The notes: a model not told the origin generated them from the letters alone. Positions 1 to 7,417 are shown, counted from the first letter of the stretch. The stretch is 7,707 nucleotides of DNA from an uncultured Eubacteriales bacterium (GCA_900542245.1 UQMQ01000110.1:1-7707); one strand, 5' to 3'. Program-made: numbers and translations.

Positions 1-2528
1 CCGCCCATCATCATACACGCCAATTCGTTTTCTACATGCTTCTGCAGATAACGCTTAATCGCTCTTGCGCCGTACTGCGGATCGTAAGACTCTTTGGCGA
101 TCAGCTCCTTGGCCGCGTCGGTCATGGTCAGCTTCATTTCTCTGTCAGCCAATCTCTTTTCGATACCCTTGAACGCAAGGTCGATGATCTTCTTAACCTG
201 TTCCAAAGTCAACGCGCTGAATACGATGATATCGTCCACACGGTTGAGGAATTCCGGTCTGAAGTAGTTCTTCAGTTCTCCGGTTACCTTTTCCTTTACC
301 TCCTCCGGAATATAGCCCTCCTGATTCATGTTCTCAATCAGCTCGCTGCTTCCGATGTTGGAGGTCATAATGACAATCGTATTCTTGAAATCTACGGTTC
401 TTCCCTGATTGTCTGTCAGACGGCCGTCGTCCAAAAGCTGCAGCAGGATGTTGAAGACATCCGGGTGCGCCTTTTCAATTTCATCGAACAAAATGACACT
501 GTACGGTTTCCGTCTGACTGCTTCGGTCAGTTGTCCACCCTCGTCGTAGCCGACATATCCAGGAGGCGCTCCGACCAGTCTGGATACCGAGTGTTTCTCC
601 ATATACTCTGACATATCGATACGAATCATATTCCGTTCAGTATCAAACAAGGATTCAGACAACGCTTTTGCCAGTTCGGTCTTGCCGACACCCGTAGGAC
701 CCAGGAAAATAAACGAACCGATCGGTCTGTTCTCGTCTTTGAGTCCTGCTCTTGCCCGCAGGATCGCTTCAGAGACCGCTGTAACCGCTTCATTCTGACC
801 AACCACTCTTTGATGCAGGATCTCCGGCAGTTTCAGAAGTTTTTCACGCTCGGTTTCGACCAGTTTGCTGACCGGAATGCCCGTCCACGAAGAAATAACC
901 TCCGCGATTTCTTCCTCGTTGACTTCCTCTTTTAAGAGTCTTGCTTCTCCGCCGTCTACGCTGTCAGCCTTCTGCTTTTCTTCTTCGAGCTTCTTTTCCA
1001 GCTCCGGCAATGTGCCGTATTTTAACTGTGCCAGCTTTTCGAGGTCGTAATTTCTCTCCGCCTCTTCCATCTGGTGTTTGACTTCTTCAATCTGCTGTTT
1101 GGTTCCTTTGACTTCCGAAATCGCTTTTTTCTCATTTTCCCACTGCGCTCTCATGGAAGCGTCTTCTTCCTTCAGCGCCGCCAGCTCTTTTTCGAGTGTC
1201 GCAAGTCTTGCGGCGGAAGCCTTGTCGGTTTCCTTGCCGAGTGCCTGTTTTTCGATTTCAAGCTGCATGATCTTTCTCGAGATCTCGTCCAGCTCCGCAG
1301 GCATACTGTCAATTTCAGTACGGATTCTTGCGGCTGCCTCGTCCATCAGGTCGATGGCTTTATCCGGCAGGAACCGATCACTGATATAACGGTCAGAAAG
1401 CGTTGCGCAGGCGATTAGCGCGCCGTCCGTAATTCTGACACCATGGTGGATTTCAAAACGCTCTTTGAGTCCTCTGAGGATTGAAATGGTATCTTCAACT
1501 GACGGCTGATCAACCAGCACCTTCTGGAATCTTCTTTCGAGTGCAGCGTCTTTTTCAATATATTTACGATATTCGTCCAAGGTGGTGGCGCCGATGCAGT
1601 GCAGCTCGCCTCTGGCCAGTTTCGGCTTCAGCAGGTTGCCTGCGTCCATGGAACCCTCGGTTCTGCCCGCGCCGACGATATTGTGAATTTCATCGATGAA
1701 CAGAATGATCCTGCCCTCGGATTTTTCAACCTCGTTTAAGACCGCTTTCAGTCTTTCCTCAAACTCACCCCGAAACTTCGCGCCCGCGATCAAAGCGCCC
1801 ATATCCAGCGCGAAAATGGTCTTGTCCTTCAGACCCTCCGGTACGTCTCCATTCAAAATACGCTGTGCCAAGCCCTCTACAACTGCGGTTTTACCAACGC
1901 CCGGTTCTCCGATCAGCACCGGATTGTTCTTGGTTCTTCTGGAAAGGATCTGAATCGCGTGACGAATCTCAGCGTCACGACCGATAACCGGATCCAGCTT
2001 GCCCTCTCTGGCCATTTCCACCAGATCGCGGCCGTATTTATTCAAAGCATCGTAATTGTCCTCCGGATTTTGGCTCGTCACACTCTGGTTTCCTCTGACC
2101 TTGGACAGTGCCTCTAAGAATTTATTCTTGTTGATATTGTATTTCGCGAAAATTTTCGCACTCGGCGTACCCTTTTCCTCCAGCAACGCCAGGTATAAAT
2201 GCTCTACGCTGACATATTCATCCTTGAATTCCTCCGCGATTTTCTCTGCTCTCATCAAAAGCTGAGAAAGTCTTCTGGAAGAATACATATTGTCCGCGTT
2301 GCCGGATACCTTCGGCAGCTTTTCCAGTTCCTCCTCAACATCAGCAATCATCGCGGTCGCGTCCACATTCATGTACTTGAGCAGCTTCGGGATCAATCCG
2401 TCCTTCTGCATCAGAAGCGCCATGTGCAGATGCTCCCCATCCAGCATTTGATGTCCCTCGGAAATCGCGATATTCTGACAGTCCATAACAGCCTGCTGCA
2501 CGTTCTGCGTATATTTTTCACTGTTCAT
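1..2528 (-). CDS. clpB: ClpB ATP-dependent disaggregase (3' end cut by window edge)
   Basis: ClpB is a cytosolic AAA+ Hsp100 hexamer that pulls polypeptides out of aggregates together with DnaK/DnaJ/GrpE. The frame is open from ATG 2528-2526 to the left edge: 842 codons, no stop, about 20 short of a typical ClpB. Visible parts: N domain (about 1-146); NBD1 with Walker A GEPGVGKT (207-214), pore-loop F252 in GAKFRGEFEER, Walker B D279/E280, and arginine pair R332/R333 in ALERRF; a coiled-coil M domain (about 410-530) rich in E, K and Q; NBD2 with Walker A GPTGVGKT (610-617), pore-loop Y658 in GYVGYDEGG and Walker B D682/E683. The M domain separates it from ClpA, ClpC and ClpE. The start is set by AGGGGTG (2534-2540), 5 nt upstream. 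A perfect CIRCE lies upstream, so HrcA repression is expected. Pore loop 1 has F where E. coli has Y, a conservative change. No frameshift was seen. Confidence 0.97.
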   Translation of the reverse strand, partial: MNSEKYTQNVQQAVMDCQNIAISEGHQMLDGEHLHMALLMQKDGLIPKLLKYMNVDATAMIADVEEELEKLPKVSGNADNMYSSRRLSQLLMRAEKIAEEFKDEYVSVEHLYLALLEEKGTPSAKIFAKYNINKNKFLEALSKVRGNQSVTSQNPEDNYDALNKYGRDLVEMAREGKLDPVIGRDAEIRHAIQILSRRTKNNPVLIGEPGVGKTAVVEGLAQRILNGDVPEGLKDKTIFALDMGALIAGAKFRGEFEERLKAVLNEVEKSEGRIILFIDEIHNIVGAGRTEGSMDAGNLLKPKLARGELHCIGATTLDEYRKYIEKDAALERRFQKVLVDQPSVEDTISILRGLKERFEIHHGVRITDGALIACATLSDRYISDRFLPDKAIDLMDEAAARIRTEIDSMPAELDEISRKIMQLEIEKQALGKETDKASAARLATLEKELAALKEEDASMRAQWENEKKAISEVKGTKQQIEEVKHQMEEAERNYDLEKLAQLKYGTLPELEKKLEEEKQKADSVDGGEARLLKEEVNEEEIAEVISSWTGIPVSKLVETEREKLLKLPEILHQRVVGQNEAVTAVSEAILRARAGLKDENRPIGSFIFLGPTGVGKTELAKALSESLFDTERNMIRIDMSEYMEKHSVSRLVGAPPGYVGYDEGGQLTEAVRRKPYSVILFDEIEKAHPDVFNILLQLLDDGRLTDNQGRTVDFKNTIVIMTSNIGSSELIENMNQEGYIPEEVKEKVTGELKNYFRPEFLNRVDDIIVFSALTLEQVKKIIDLAFKGIEKRLADREMKLTMTDAAKELIAKESYDPQYGARAIKRYLQKHVENELACMMMG
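2079..2096 (-). promoter_or_regulatory. Possible internal start for short ClpB (GTG codon 150)
   Basis: Codon 150 of clpB is GTG (2081-2079), preceded by AGAGGA (2096-2091) with a 9-nt spacer. It sits in the linker between the N domain and NBD1, within ...NQSVTSQNPED. In E. coli the N-terminally truncated ClpB starts at an internal GTG at codon 149, in the same linker position. The Shine-Dalgarno match here is moderate and the spacing slightly long, so use of this start is inference. Confidence 0.35.
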
Positions 2529-2632
2529 ATCATCACCCCTATTTCATCAAAACATAAACATTTTTATCCGATTTCATTCATTTTTTCAGCTTCGGACATG
2601 CTTAGCATACCCTCACAACTCTGTATATACCC

Positions 2633-2661
2633 ATTGTACACCCATTCAAACGCAAAGTAAA
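2633..2661 (-). promoter_or_regulatory. Likely SigA-type promoter of clpB
   Basis: On the minus strand, TTTACT (2661-2656, 4 of 6 to TTGACA) and TACAAT (2638-2633, 5 of 6 to TATAAT) are separated by exactly 17 bp. Transcription would begin near 2626, giving a leader of about 100 nt before the clpB ATG. It lies 8 bp downstream of the CIRCE inverted repeat. No equally good alternative was found between CIRCE and the gene. Confidence 0.55.
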
Positions 2662-2668
2662 GAAAAAT

Positions 2669-2695
2669 TTAGCACTCTTTTTGTTAGAGTGCTAA
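2669..2695. promoter_or_regulatory. CIRCE operator (HrcA binding site)
   Basis: A perfect match to the CIRCE consensus, TTAGCACTC-N9-GAGTGCTAA: left arm 2669-2677, spacer 2678-2686, right arm 2687-2695. CIRCE is bound by the heat-shock repressor HrcA. It lies about 140 bp upstream of the clpB start and just upstream of that gene's proposed -35 box, so clpB is the probable target. The plus-strand nuclease gene has its own promoter some 165 bp away and is unlikely to be controlled by it. Confidence 0.95.
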
Positions 2696-2810
2696 TAAAA
2701 CTTGTTCCTACTCTCTTGGATTGAATCATATGGGGATACACCGTTGATTGCATGGATCGGTCAAAGCGCTATCTCATTCATTTGATTAAAAATAAAAGGT
2801 ATTTTGCATT

Positions 2811-2838
2811 TTTGTCGAATTTTGTCGGAAAATTTTCC
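2811..2838. repeat. Tandem decamer plus 12-bp palindrome upstream of the nuclease promoter
   Basis: Two adjacent near-identical decamers, TTTGTCGAAT (2811-2820) and TTTGTCGGAA (2821-2830), run into the perfect palindrome GGAAAATTTTCC (2827-2838). They lie 22 bp upstream of the -35 box of the plus-strand gene. The position would suit a regulator site or an UP-like element, but AT-rich sequence gives such patterns by chance. The rest of 2696-2860 shows nothing recognisable. Confidence 0.3.
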
Positions 2839-2860
2839 TCCATGTTTTCCATGCTTTTCC

Positions 2861-2889
2861 TTGCATTTTCTTCTTGTTTGTTTTAGAAT
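2861..2889 (+). promoter_or_regulatory. Likely promoter of the Rpn-family gene
   Basis: TTGCAT (2861-2866) and TAGAAT (2884-2889) are separated by exactly 17 bp. Initiation would fall near 2896, giving a leader of about 60 nt before the start at 2958. The flank is strongly pyrimidine-rich upstream, as is common for Firmicute promoters. The call rests on motif match and placement only. Confidence 0.55.
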
Positions 2890-2957
2890 GGTTTTACAGG
2901 AATTTCTATTATCTCGAATGGATCCATTCTCCGCAGCATTTGTAAAAGGAGAACTCG

Positions 2958-3896
2958 ATGAAAAAGAAGAACTTAACAAGTAATGAAGAAATTACAAAAC
3001 TCTACACCGATACCTACCGCTCGCGTATGCCGCTTTATAACGACTATGTCTTTCACCGCATCTACGGAAGCGATACCGAGGAATCACGCGCGGCACTCAT
3101 CGGCCTGCTGAACATTATCCTTGAGCGAAAAAATGACCCGATTCGTCACATTGAAATCACCAATCCAATTGATTTGGGTGACTGGATACTGGATAAAGAG
3201 AGCGTCATGGATATCAAAGCGAAAGCCGATTCCGGCGAGCTTCTGACCATTGAAATGCAGGTCTCCAACCTTGCCGACTATCGCTGCCGCACCCTGTTCT
3301 ATGGCGGCAGGCTCGTCAATTCCTCATTGAAATCCGGAGAATCTTATGATATGATGAAAAAGAGCATTGTAGTATCCATCATCCAGAACAAACTCTTTCC
3401 GAAAGAGATCGGATGTCACAGCATTTTCGATGTACGAGAGCAAAAGACAGGACTTCTCTTGTGCGATCGTCTTGCATTTCATTTTCTCGAACTCGGAAAA
3501 GTTGACCCGCAAAAGCCTGTCGAGGAAATGACGCAAATTGAAAAACTTGCAGTTTATCTCAGGTATGCCAATGATGAAAACTACAAAGACTCTGTACAGG
3601 AAATATGTGAGAGTGAGGAGGACATCATCATGGCAGAAAACTTGTATCGGCATGCAACGAAGGAAGAACGCGAGGCTGCATGGGCAGAGTGCCGCATGAT
3701 GTATCAGCACGATCAGGCATCTTTACGCGAAGATGGGCGCAAAGAGGGCCACAGACAGGGGCTGGTGGAGGGCGAAGCCATTGGCGCCGCGCAGAAGCAG
3801 CGCGAGATTGCAAAAAATCTGAAAGACCTCGGTATGGATACGAATGAAATTATCAAGGCAACTGGGCTTTGTGCCGAGGAAGTTACAAAATTGTAG
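2958..3896 (+). CDS. Rpn-family / PD-(D/E)XK nuclease-family putative transposase
   Basis: 312 residues, full length for the PDDEXK_2 / Rpn (recombination-promoting nuclease) group. The N-terminal half is the nuclease fold. It has a YNDYVFHRIYG opening (27-37), then D85 in VMDIKA and E99/Q101 in LTIEMQ, which fit the D...ExQ form of the PD-(D/E)XK active site, followed by the conserved RTLFYGGRL and IFDVRE blocks. The C-terminal third is a charged, Gly-rich helical tail (257-280) ending in a small helix-turn-helix-like segment (LGMDTNEIIKATGL). The start is supported by AAAAGGAG (2944-2951), 6 nt upstream. Related Rpn proteins in E. coli are DNA endonucleases that raise RecA-independent recombination, and some act in phage defence. 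No transposon ends were seen, so 'transposase' may mislead. The gene is monocistronic, with its own promoter and terminator, and holds an internal start signal at codon 225. Family call firm; cellular role inferred. Confidence 0.88.
   Translation: MKKKNLTSNEEITKLYTDTYRSRMPLYNDYVFHRIYGSDTEESRAALIGLLNIILERKNDPIRHIEITNPIDLGDWILDKESVMDIKAKADSGELLTIEMQVSNLADYRCRTLFYGGRLVNSSLKSGESYDMMKKSIVVSIIQNKLFPKEIGCHSIFDVREQKTGLLLCDRLAFHFLELGKVDPQKPVEEMTQIEKLAVYLRYANDENYKDSVQEICESEEDIIMAENLYRHATKEEREAAWAECRMMYQHDQASLREDGRKEGHRQGLVEGEAIGAAQKQREIAKNLKDLGMDTNEIIKATGLCAEEVTKL
3616..3632 (+). promoter_or_regulatory. Internal ribosome binding site and in-frame ATG within the nuclease gene
   Basis: A perfect AGGAGG (3616-3621) stands 8 nt before an ATG (3630-3632) that is codon 225 of the nuclease. 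Translation from here would give the last 88 residues (3630-3896), starting MAENLYRHATKEE, without the nuclease domain. It is a better Shine-Dalgarno than that of the parent gene. In described Rpn systems a short C-terminal product made from an internal start inhibits the full-length nuclease. That this happens here is inference. Confidence 0.6.
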
Positions 3897-3911
3897 ATAT
3901 TGCTTTTATGG

Positions 3912-3952
3912 TGCAGCAGGAGCGATGCAATTGACTCCTGCTGCATTTTTTT
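3912..3952 (+). terminator. Intrinsic terminator of the Rpn-family gene
   Basis: A perfect 11-bp stem pairs TGCAGCAGGAG (3912-3922) with CTCCTGCTGCA (3935-3945) around a 12-nt loop and is followed at once by seven T residues (3946-3952). It begins 15 nt after the nuclease stop codon. The opposite strand has no T run after the stem, so it should not end the convergent ABC operon. The rest of the gap (3953-4041) holds nothing recognisable, and no clear terminator for the ABC operon was found there. Confidence 0.92.
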
Positions 3953-4041
3953 GTCGTTATGCACACTTTTTGTCCTAAAAGCTTGTCTTTTGCCTTTCTT
4001 TTTTAAGGATAAGCTGCATAGTCCCGGGGGCAGGCAAGCGC

Positions 4042-6609
4042 CTACTCTGCGCGCAGCCGCTCGATGATGCTTCGTTTACGCAGGATACTGCAGCAAGCTG
4101 CCGAGATCACCAGTCCGATCAGCAGCATAGCCGGAACGGCTGCCAGAATCGGCCAAATCACAAAATGATAAGTAAACATCCACATCTGTGCGGTATATGC
4201 CTTGACAATCGCGTAAACAAGCAGGTTTCCGACCGTCAGCGTCATACCTGCTGTAAGCAGGACATAACAGAGGCCCTCTCCTGTCAGCATTTGCTGCAGT
4301 TGTCTGCCGGTCATGCCGACGGCCTGCAGCACCGCCAGTTCATTCTTGCGCGCCTGGATTGAGGTGATCATGGTATTGATGAAATTCAAAATGCCGATCA
4401 ATCCCAGGATAAAGCTCAGAATGCCGCCCACCACCATGGTCATCTGCGTAAGATTGTCAAATTCTCCTTGTATCGTGGATTTCGATACATACGAAAGCTC
4501 CGGGTGCGTTTCTTCGCAGTAGGTTTTTACCCAGGCTTCGGCTTTTGCCTCGCTCGCCTCGGTATAATTGCACGCAATGCTCATCGCGGATGTCTCGCCG
4601 GTCTGCCGCATGAACTCCTCCGCAGGCAGGGTGAAGTAAATAGCTACACCATGTCCGTGCTGCGGTCCGAGCGCATATGGGACATCGCCGATCGCAAGTA
4701 CTTCATATGTCTTGCTCCTGCCGCTTTCGAAGTCGATCGTGACTTTTTCTCCGATGTGATAAAATTCTCCGTCTCCGGTATCCGTAAAAGCCGTGACGAT
4801 CACATAGTCTCCGCTTGCGAATTTTTCCCGGTCAAAATCTCCGTTTTCTTTGCCGGCGATCTCCATTTTATCTTCCGCGATGCCGTCAACGCCGTAAACG
4901 TGTCCGAGGATCTCGTTTTGATCAAGATAACTCTCCGCCTGTTCTGTCATGACTGCCGGCATATCCTGCCCATATTGCGCGATCGCCTCCCGCACACGCT
5001 TCACGTGCGCATCATCCATATGATGCCGGATTTCCCGCATATACACGCTGCCGGTTTCCGTGACACCATCGAGGCTTTCCACATCCTTCCTGACCTGCGG
5101 TGTAATATCATCAAATTCCGCCTCTCCCATGGAGGTCAGAATGCGACTATCCGTGAGCATCAGATCCGCCACAGCCTTTTCCTGCAGGTATTTGTCCAGA
5201 TCGTATCCATCGGTGATGGTCACGGTTGCCTGCAGTAATACCAGCGAAAGCGTCAGAGAAAGAACTACGGAAACGGTTTTTTTCCTGTTTCGTTTCATGT
5301 TCTGCCAAGCCATTGCAAAAGGCGTAACGCGCTGCGTTTTCTTTGCGGACACCGGCTTCCGTTTTTTCCCTGTTTTGAAAGACGGCTCCGGACTTGCCTC
5401 CGCATATTTTACGGCTTCTACCGGTGAGATCTTTGCCAGCAGTCTGCATGGCCGGATACAGCTGATCCAGACAGTCAGAAAAGCAAAGACCGCGCTTCCC
5501 GCGAAAACCCAAGGGTTCGGCGAAATCGTAAAATCGTTCGCGAAAGTCGTGTTTTTCATAATGAACGGCATGAGCCATACCGCGATAAAATATCCGGCAA
5601 AAAGTCCGGCGGGTATCCCGACTACGCACAGCAGATACGCCTGTCTGCGGACAATGCCGGCAAGCTGCCTGCGCGTGGTGCCGATGGTCTTGAGCAGTCC
5701 GTAAAAATGAATATCCGCCGCAACAGAAATATAAAAGATATTATAAATGATCAGATAGCCGGAAAATCCGATCAATAGCAGCAGACCCGCAACCAGCAGA
5801 ATGCTCTGCGCATCCATTTCCGATCCGGCATACGCCCAGTTCACACCGTCGTTAACAGAGCTGTCAAATCCACAGCGTGCTTTCAGTGCCTCTACCTTGC
5901 CTTCGATATCCCAGCTGTCTGCAAACCAGATAGATGGATTGACACAGCCTCCCATCTCATCTATGTTCGGTGATTGCTTTACGACTGCATCACCGTCATG
6001 CCAGGTCGGCGCAACTTGATTCACGTAATCGCGTGACAGATAGATATTGTTGGAGCCTGACACAATATCCTGCTTCCAGAACCCGCATACCGTAAAAGTT
6101 TCTCGATATTTTTTTCCTTGTACAGAAAATTCCAAGGGTATCTGCACGCCCAGCTCGTGCGGAACGCCGAGCGCGTCGAGAATGGATTCGGAAACCGCTG
6201 CTTCCATGCCGCTTTCCGGCAGCCTTCCGGTCGTCGGCAGGCAGAACGCCCACTCCGCATTTTTGGCCTCGGTATAGCGGATCTCTGTATGCAGCTTGGC
6301 GAATTCCGGATTTTCTCCGAAACCGACAAAAATATCATAAGAGATGTCTTTGACCTTCGGGTCTGCCGCAACCTTTTCGTACTGCTCCCATGTCAGGTAT
6401 TTAAATCCCGCGTGGGAGGAAGTGCCCACCTGTCTGGCGGTCTGCATCTGTATTGTGTCCAAAATCCCACCCGCGATGGTGAAGAGGGTGGTAAACAGAA
6501 TGGCGGTCAGCATGATTGCGAGAATGGCGATCAGATTCCTTGTTCTGCCGCTTGCCAGACTGCGCCTTGAGATCCGGCTGATGCACCGGCTGTTCTTAAC
6601 GCGAAACAT
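4042..6609 (-). CDS. ABC transporter permease, two FtsX-type domains
   Basis: An integral membrane permease of 855 residues that should pair with the ATPase just upstream. Hydrophobic segments suggest eight membrane helices: about 25-48, 269-297, 325-350 and 365-388 in the first half, and 444-466, 724-751, 780-805 and 816-842 in the second. Each half has one helix, a large extracytoplasmic domain (about 49-268 and 467-723), then three helices; the FtsX/MacB-like repeats follow each domain (e.g. LLKTIGTTRRQL and LAVLQAVGMTGRQL). An in-frame GTG at 6618 gives 858 residues, but ATG 6609 is preferred because AGGTG (6616-6620) lies 6 nt before it and the GTG sits inside that Shine-Dalgarno. The start overlaps the ATPase end by 14 nt, indicating translational coupling. 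Large FtsX permeases of this type export or resist peptides, lipoproteins or other hydrophobic compounds; the substrate cannot be read from the sequence. Confidence 0.93.
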   Translation of the reverse strand: MFRVKNSRCISRISRRSLASGRTRNLIAILAIMLTAILFTTLFTIAGGILDTIQMQTARQVGTSSHAGFKYLTWEQYEKVAADPKVKDISYDIFVGFGENPEFAKLHTEIRYTEAKNAEWAFCLPTTGRLPESGMEAAVSESILDALGVPHELGVQIPLEFSVQGKKYRETFTVCGFWKQDIVSGSNNIYLSRDYVNQVAPTWHDGDAVVKQSPNIDEMGGCVNPSIWFADSWDIEGKVEALKARCGFDSSVNDGVNWAYAGSEMDAQSILLVAGLLLLIGFSGYLIIYNIFYISVAADIHFYGLLKTIGTTRRQLAGIVRRQAYLLCVVGIPAGLFAGYFIAVWLMPFIMKNTTFANDFTISPNPWVFAGSAVFAFLTVWISCIRPCRLLAKISPVEAVKYAEASPEPSFKTGKKRKPVSAKKTQRVTPFAMAWQNMKRNRKKTVSVVLSLTLSLVLLQATVTITDGYDLDKYLQEKAVADLMLTDSRILTSMGEAEFDDITPQVRKDVESLDGVTETGSVYMREIRHHMDDAHVKRVREAIAQYGQDMPAVMTEQAESYLDQNEILGHVYGVDGIAEDKMEIAGKENGDFDREKFASGDYVIVTAFTDTGDGEFYHIGEKVTIDFESGRSKTYEVLAIGDVPYALGPQHGHGVAIYFTLPAEEFMRQTGETSAMSIACNYTEASEAKAEAWVKTYCEETHPELSYVSKSTIQGEFDNLTQMTMVVGGILSFILGLIGILNFINTMITSIQARKNELAVLQAVGMTGRQLQQMLTGEGLCYVLLTAGMTLTVGNLLVYAIVKAYTAQMWMFTYHFVIWPILAAVPAMLLIGLVISAACCSILRKRSIIERLRAE

Positions 6610-7279
6610 TGTGCTCACCTGCGATTCTGCCGTCTTCGATGCGAATGATCCGGTCTGCCATTTGCGCGATTTCTTCGTTGTGCGTGATCATAACGATGGT
6701 CTGGCTGAATTTTTGTCCGCTGACCTTGAGCAGCCCCAGCACATCCAGACTGGTTTTGCTGTCCAGGTTTCCGGTCGGCTCGTCTGCCAGAAGAATCGCC
6801 GGTTTGGTTGCCAGCGCTCTCGCGATCGCCACGCGCTGCTGCTGTCCGCCGGAAAGCTGTCCCGGCAGATTATGGATCTTTTCGCTTAAACCTAACGTTT
6901 CGATGATACGGTCCACATGCGCGGTATCGATCCGCCCGCCGTCCAGCTCGATCGGCAGCACGATATTTTCATAGACGTTCAGCACCGGCACCAGATTGAA
7001 GCTCTGAAAGACAAAACCGATCTTGCGCCGCCGGAAGATTGTCAGCGCGTCATCCGTGAGTTCGAAGATCTTCTGTCCTGCGACCTCCACACTGCCGGAA
7101 GTCGGTCTGTCCAGACCGCCCATCATATGCAGCAGGGTCGACTTGCCACTGCCGGAGGTGCCGACGATCGCTGCGAATTCGCCCTCCTCAACGCTAAGAT
7201 TGACGCCGTCCAGCGCCCGCACCATGGCATCCCCGCTGCCGTAGTACTTTTTGAGATCCGTTGTTTTTAATATACGCAT
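6596..7279 (-). CDS. ABC transporter ATP-binding protein (MacB/LolD-type)
   Basis: A 227-residue cytoplasmic nucleotide-binding subunit that drives the permease encoded next. All ABC ATPase motifs are present: Walker A GTSGSGKST (40-48), Q-loop Q92 in FVFQSFNL, signature LSGGQ (142-146), Walker B LLADEP with D166/E167, and H-loop H200. The motif LLHMMGGLDRPTSG after Walker A is typical of the MacB/LolD/FtsE-like class that works with FtsX permeases. Two ATGs lie in tandem (7282 and 7279). AAAGGGG (7286-7292) is only 3 nt from the first but 6 nt from the second, so the second is chosen; the first would add one Met. It is first in the operon and has a terminator-like hairpin in its leader. No sensor kinase or regulator gene is visible beside it. 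Family is certain; substrate is unknown. Confidence 0.96.
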   Translation of the reverse strand: MRILKTTDLKKYYGSGDAMVRALDGVNLSVEEGEFAAIVGTSGSGKSTLLHMMGGLDRPTSGSVEVAGQKIFELTDDALTIFRRRKIGFVFQSFNLVPVLNVYENIVLPIELDGGRIDTAHVDRIIETLGLSEKIHNLPGQLSGGQQQRVAIARALATKPAILLADEPTGNLDSKTSLDVLGLLKVSGQKFSQTIVMITHNEEIAQMADRIIRIEDGRIAGEHNVSR

Positions 7280-7296
7280 CATAATCCCCTTTCAAG

Positions 7297-7336
7297 AAAA
7301 AATGTATGACCGGGAGCCTTTCCCCGGATTCATACA
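7297..7336 (-). terminator. Terminator-like hairpin in the ABC operon leader (possible attenuator)
   Basis: On the minus strand TGTATGA (7336-7330) pairs with TCATACA (7309-7303), and CCGGG (7327-7323) pairs with CCCGG (7314-7310) across a 2-nt bulge and an 8-nt loop. Six U residues follow directly (7302-7297), then, after four bases, the AAAGGGG ribosome binding site of the ATPase gene (7292-7286). It may end upstream transcripts arriving from the recombinase side, regulate the operon by attenuation, or both. Confidence 0.65.
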
Positions 7337-7380
7337 CCTATCTTATCAGAAGAATCTTTCTCAAAACTTTCCGCGCCGCA

Positions 7381-7412
7381 TTTCAATTCTTACAGGATTG
7401 AAAGAATTGAAA
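7381..7412. repeat. 11-bp perfect inverted repeat, possible operator
   Basis: TTTCAATTCTT (7381-7391) and AAGAATTGAAA (7402-7412) are exact inverted copies around a 10-nt spacer. The spacer holds another ATTGAAA (7397-7403), so that heptamer occurs twice in direct order 9 bp apart and once inverted. The repeat ends 5 bp before the -35 box of the plus-strand small RNA promoter and lies in the upstream region of the ABC operon, a fitting place for a dimeric regulator. It could also form an RNA hairpin in the ABC leader. Confidence 0.5.
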
Positions 7413-7417
7413 ACAGC

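Noticed and set aside
36..2660. Plus-strand reading frames opposite clpB, up to 191 residues
   Set aside because: They are antisense to a continuous ClpB frame with every family motif, have no family features and no good ribosome binding sites.
2761..2979. Minus-strand 72-residue frame overlapping the nuclease start
   Set aside because: Low-complexity Ser-rich start, overlaps the promoter and start of the nuclease gene, no supporting Shine-Dalgarno.
2958..3896. Insertion sequence carrying the 'transposase'-labelled gene
   Set aside because: No terminal inverted repeats or target-site duplications were seen around it, and this nuclease family is not a classical IS transposase.
3912..3945. 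Bidirectional terminator serving the convergent ABC operon as well
   Set aside because: On the minus strand the stem is followed by ACCATAAAAG, without a U run.
4468..5704. Plus-strand frames of 256 and 214 residues opposite the permease gene
   Set aside because: Shadow frames of a permease with clear membrane helices and FtsX motifs; composition reflects reverse-complement codons.
6610..6618. GTG at 6618 as the permease start
   Set aside because: This GTG lies within the AGGTG that serves the ATG at 6609, and the ATG start gives a normal N-terminus (MFRVKN).
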